From: Terriglobia bacterium
GTDB lineage: Bacteria > Acidobacteriota > Terriglobia > Terriglobales > Acidobacteriaceae
Direction: 5' to 3'
Assembly: GCA_020073215.1 (NCBI GenBank)
Contig: JAIQFO010000032.1
Coordinates: 1 to 55,429 of the forward strand
Length of the DNA: 55,429 nucleotides
Shown: one piece after another, positions 54,460-55,429 of the stretch
Layout of the letters: every line of letters begins with the position of its first letter
Position numbering within the stretch: the first letter of the stretch is position 1
Notes under the pieces: model-generated
Seen by the model: the letters and a program-made list of their open reading frames with translations, nothing else
What the model was told of the DNA's origin: nothing
Database searches by the model: none
Position numbers and translations under genes: made by a program

Positions 54460-55429
54460 TTAATTCACGACCAATGTGACTGTCTGCGTACGCGTTGTCG
54501 ACCCAGAGGTCGCGTTGATCGCGATGGTATATGTCCCGGCCGGCGTTCCAGTCGGTGGCGGCGGATTGACCTGCGCTCCGCCACCTCCGCAAGCTGACAT
54601 CACCGCCGCCAAAATCAGAGCGGTCGCCAAGATTGCGACAGGGCTGCGGCACCGCCCGGCGCCGAGTAACGCGAGCGGAAGGATCAAAGAAGCGAACATG
54701 ATTTTCACACGCGCGTGGTTCCAAGCGGTTGTCCGTGCCGTTGTGCTGACGCGGAGAGTAGATGTCGCCGTTAGATTGCCGGGTTTCACCGAAGCAGGAT
54801 TGAAGCTGCAAGCTGCTGCCGGTGGGACACCCGCTGTGCAGGACAACAACACTGAACCGGTGAATCCTGCCTGGCCGTTCAACACGATTGCGAAGCTTGC
54901 GGGTTCGCCTGCAATAACTGTGGCGGAGGGTGGCGGTGCCCCGAAATCGAATGAGGGTAAGGGATCGAAAGTAGCTGAAACGCTCTTTGCCGCGTCCATA
55001 ACGACCGAACAGCCGCTTGTGCCGGTGCATGCGCCGCCCCAACCCACGAACGTGGAGCCCGCGGCCGCGCTGGCCGTCAATGTGACCTGCGTTCCCTGGG
55101 GGTAAATGCCGCTGCAATCGGTCCCACAATTGATGTCGGCGCCAGTTACAGTTCCGTTGCCCGCGCCCGCCTCTGTCACCGTGAGGGTGTAACTCGGAAC
55201 CGGAGTGAGGGAGAAGTTGGCGTCGCTGATGTCAGCGATCGCGGTGTTGCTCGTGCTGGTGATGCGGATCTGATAGTCGGATGCTGCCGCCACTGCCGGA
55301 TCGATATTCCAGCTGAACGACCCTGTCCCGCCCGAGCCGAAAGGAGTTGATGCGCTGAGGGTGGACCACGGGCCACCCGCTTTCAGCAACTCGATCTTCA
55401 CCGCCGGCCCAACTGAGCCAGTGTAGCTC
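54460..55429 (-). CDS. C-terminal part of a secreted Ig-like/InlB-repeat protein with membrane anchor
   Basis: The frame is open to the right edge, so the N-terminus is outside. Domains in order: a KRE9-like module (SYTGSVGPAVKIELLKAG, SDYQIRITSTSNTAIADISD), a divergent InlB-type repeat with GTVTGADINCGTDCSGIYPQ, an Ig-like region (VIAGEPASFAIVLNGQAGFT), a C-terminal hydrophobic stretch (MFASLILPLALLGAG, ATALILAAVMSACGG) and a short tail with repeats of Thr and Gly. This is typical of large acidobacterial surface proteins. Catalytic activity, if any, is in the missing part. Confidence 0.7.
   Translation of the reverse strand, partial: SYTGSVGPAVKIELLKAGGPWSTLSASTPFGSGGTGSFSWNIDPAVAAASDYQIRITSTSNTAIADISDANFSLTPVPSYTLTVTEAGAGNGTVTGADINCGTDCSGIYPQGTQVTLTASAAAGSTFVGWGGACTGTSGCSVVMDAAKSVSATFDPLPSFDFGAPPPSATVIAGEPASFAIVLNGQAGFTGSVLLSCTAGVPPAAACSFNPASVKPGNLTATSTLRVSTTARTTAWNHARVKIMFASLILPLALLGAGRCRSPVAILATALILAAVMSACGGGGAQVNPPPPTGTPAGTYTIAINATSGSTTRTQTVTLVVN

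Noticed and set aside
54476..55105. 209-codon forward ORF at the right end
   Set aside because: Antisense to the surface protein, whose frame has recognisable repeat domains.

Overview
The window looks like part of an Acidobacteriota (Terriglobia-like) chromosome. This is inferred from a CadC-like winged-helix protein with a long TPR tail, a DUF2934-type protein, secreted repeat proteins of acidobacterial type (collagen-like, Ig-like/KRE9-like, lectin propeller), moderately high GC, and many short palindromic elements and gene remnants. No rRNA gene or intact tRNA is present, so the assignment rests on gene content only.

The centre (about 21.6-40.4 kb) is a catabolic locus for anaerobic aromatic degradation. 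A benzoate-CoA ligase (21660-23237, +) would make benzoyl-CoA or 4-hydroxybenzoyl-CoA. On the minus strand, reading from 40282 down to 24705, lies a tight run of 15 genes. It begins with had-oah-dch-bcrC-bcrB-bcrA-bcrD, which is ATP-dependent class I benzoyl-CoA reductase plus the three following ring hydration, oxidation and hydrolysis enzymes. It continues with an SDR dehydrogenase, a GNAT acetyltransferase, a zinc-ribbon TPR protein and a LeuA/HMG-lyase-like enzyme. It ends with hcrC-orf-hcrA-hcrB, a 4-hydroxybenzoyl-CoA reductase whose beta subunit carries the extra [4Fe-4S] cysteines. Successive 4-bp stop/start overlaps show translational coupling. A symmetrical CRP/FNR-family-like site, TGTGATTGCGATCACA, sits upstream of had. 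No ferredoxin or ferredoxin-reducing oxidoreductase is in the window, so the electron supply must be encoded elsewhere.

Left part (0-21.5 kb): a 5'-truncated, frameshifted secreted protein; a metallopeptidase with an HEYGH motif; several truncated genes (a uracil-DNA-glycosylase-like fragment, a thiolase N-terminus, an unidentified reverse-strand remnant); a thiolase-like/Zn-ribbon-SCP2 pair; a PhnD-like binding protein; a radical SAM protein; an isochorismatase-type hydrolase; a glycosyltransferase/DoxX operon; a nucleotidyltransferase; an epoxide-hydrolase-like enzyme; an aldo/keto reductase; and a decayed galactoside locus (3'-truncated alpha-galactosidase-like gene plus a galM fragment).

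Right part (41-55.4 kb): an OPT transporter with a metallohydrolase, the winged-helix/TPR protein, and a co-oriented set of secreted proteins, one of them frameshifted.

Two same-orientation 44-bp tRNA-Phe-like 3' halves (6715-6758 and 53879-53922, 41/44 identical by eye) bracket about 47 kb that includes the aromatic locus. This could mark an old integration event. No integrase is visible and such tRNA fragments may be dispersed repeats, so it is a hypothesis.
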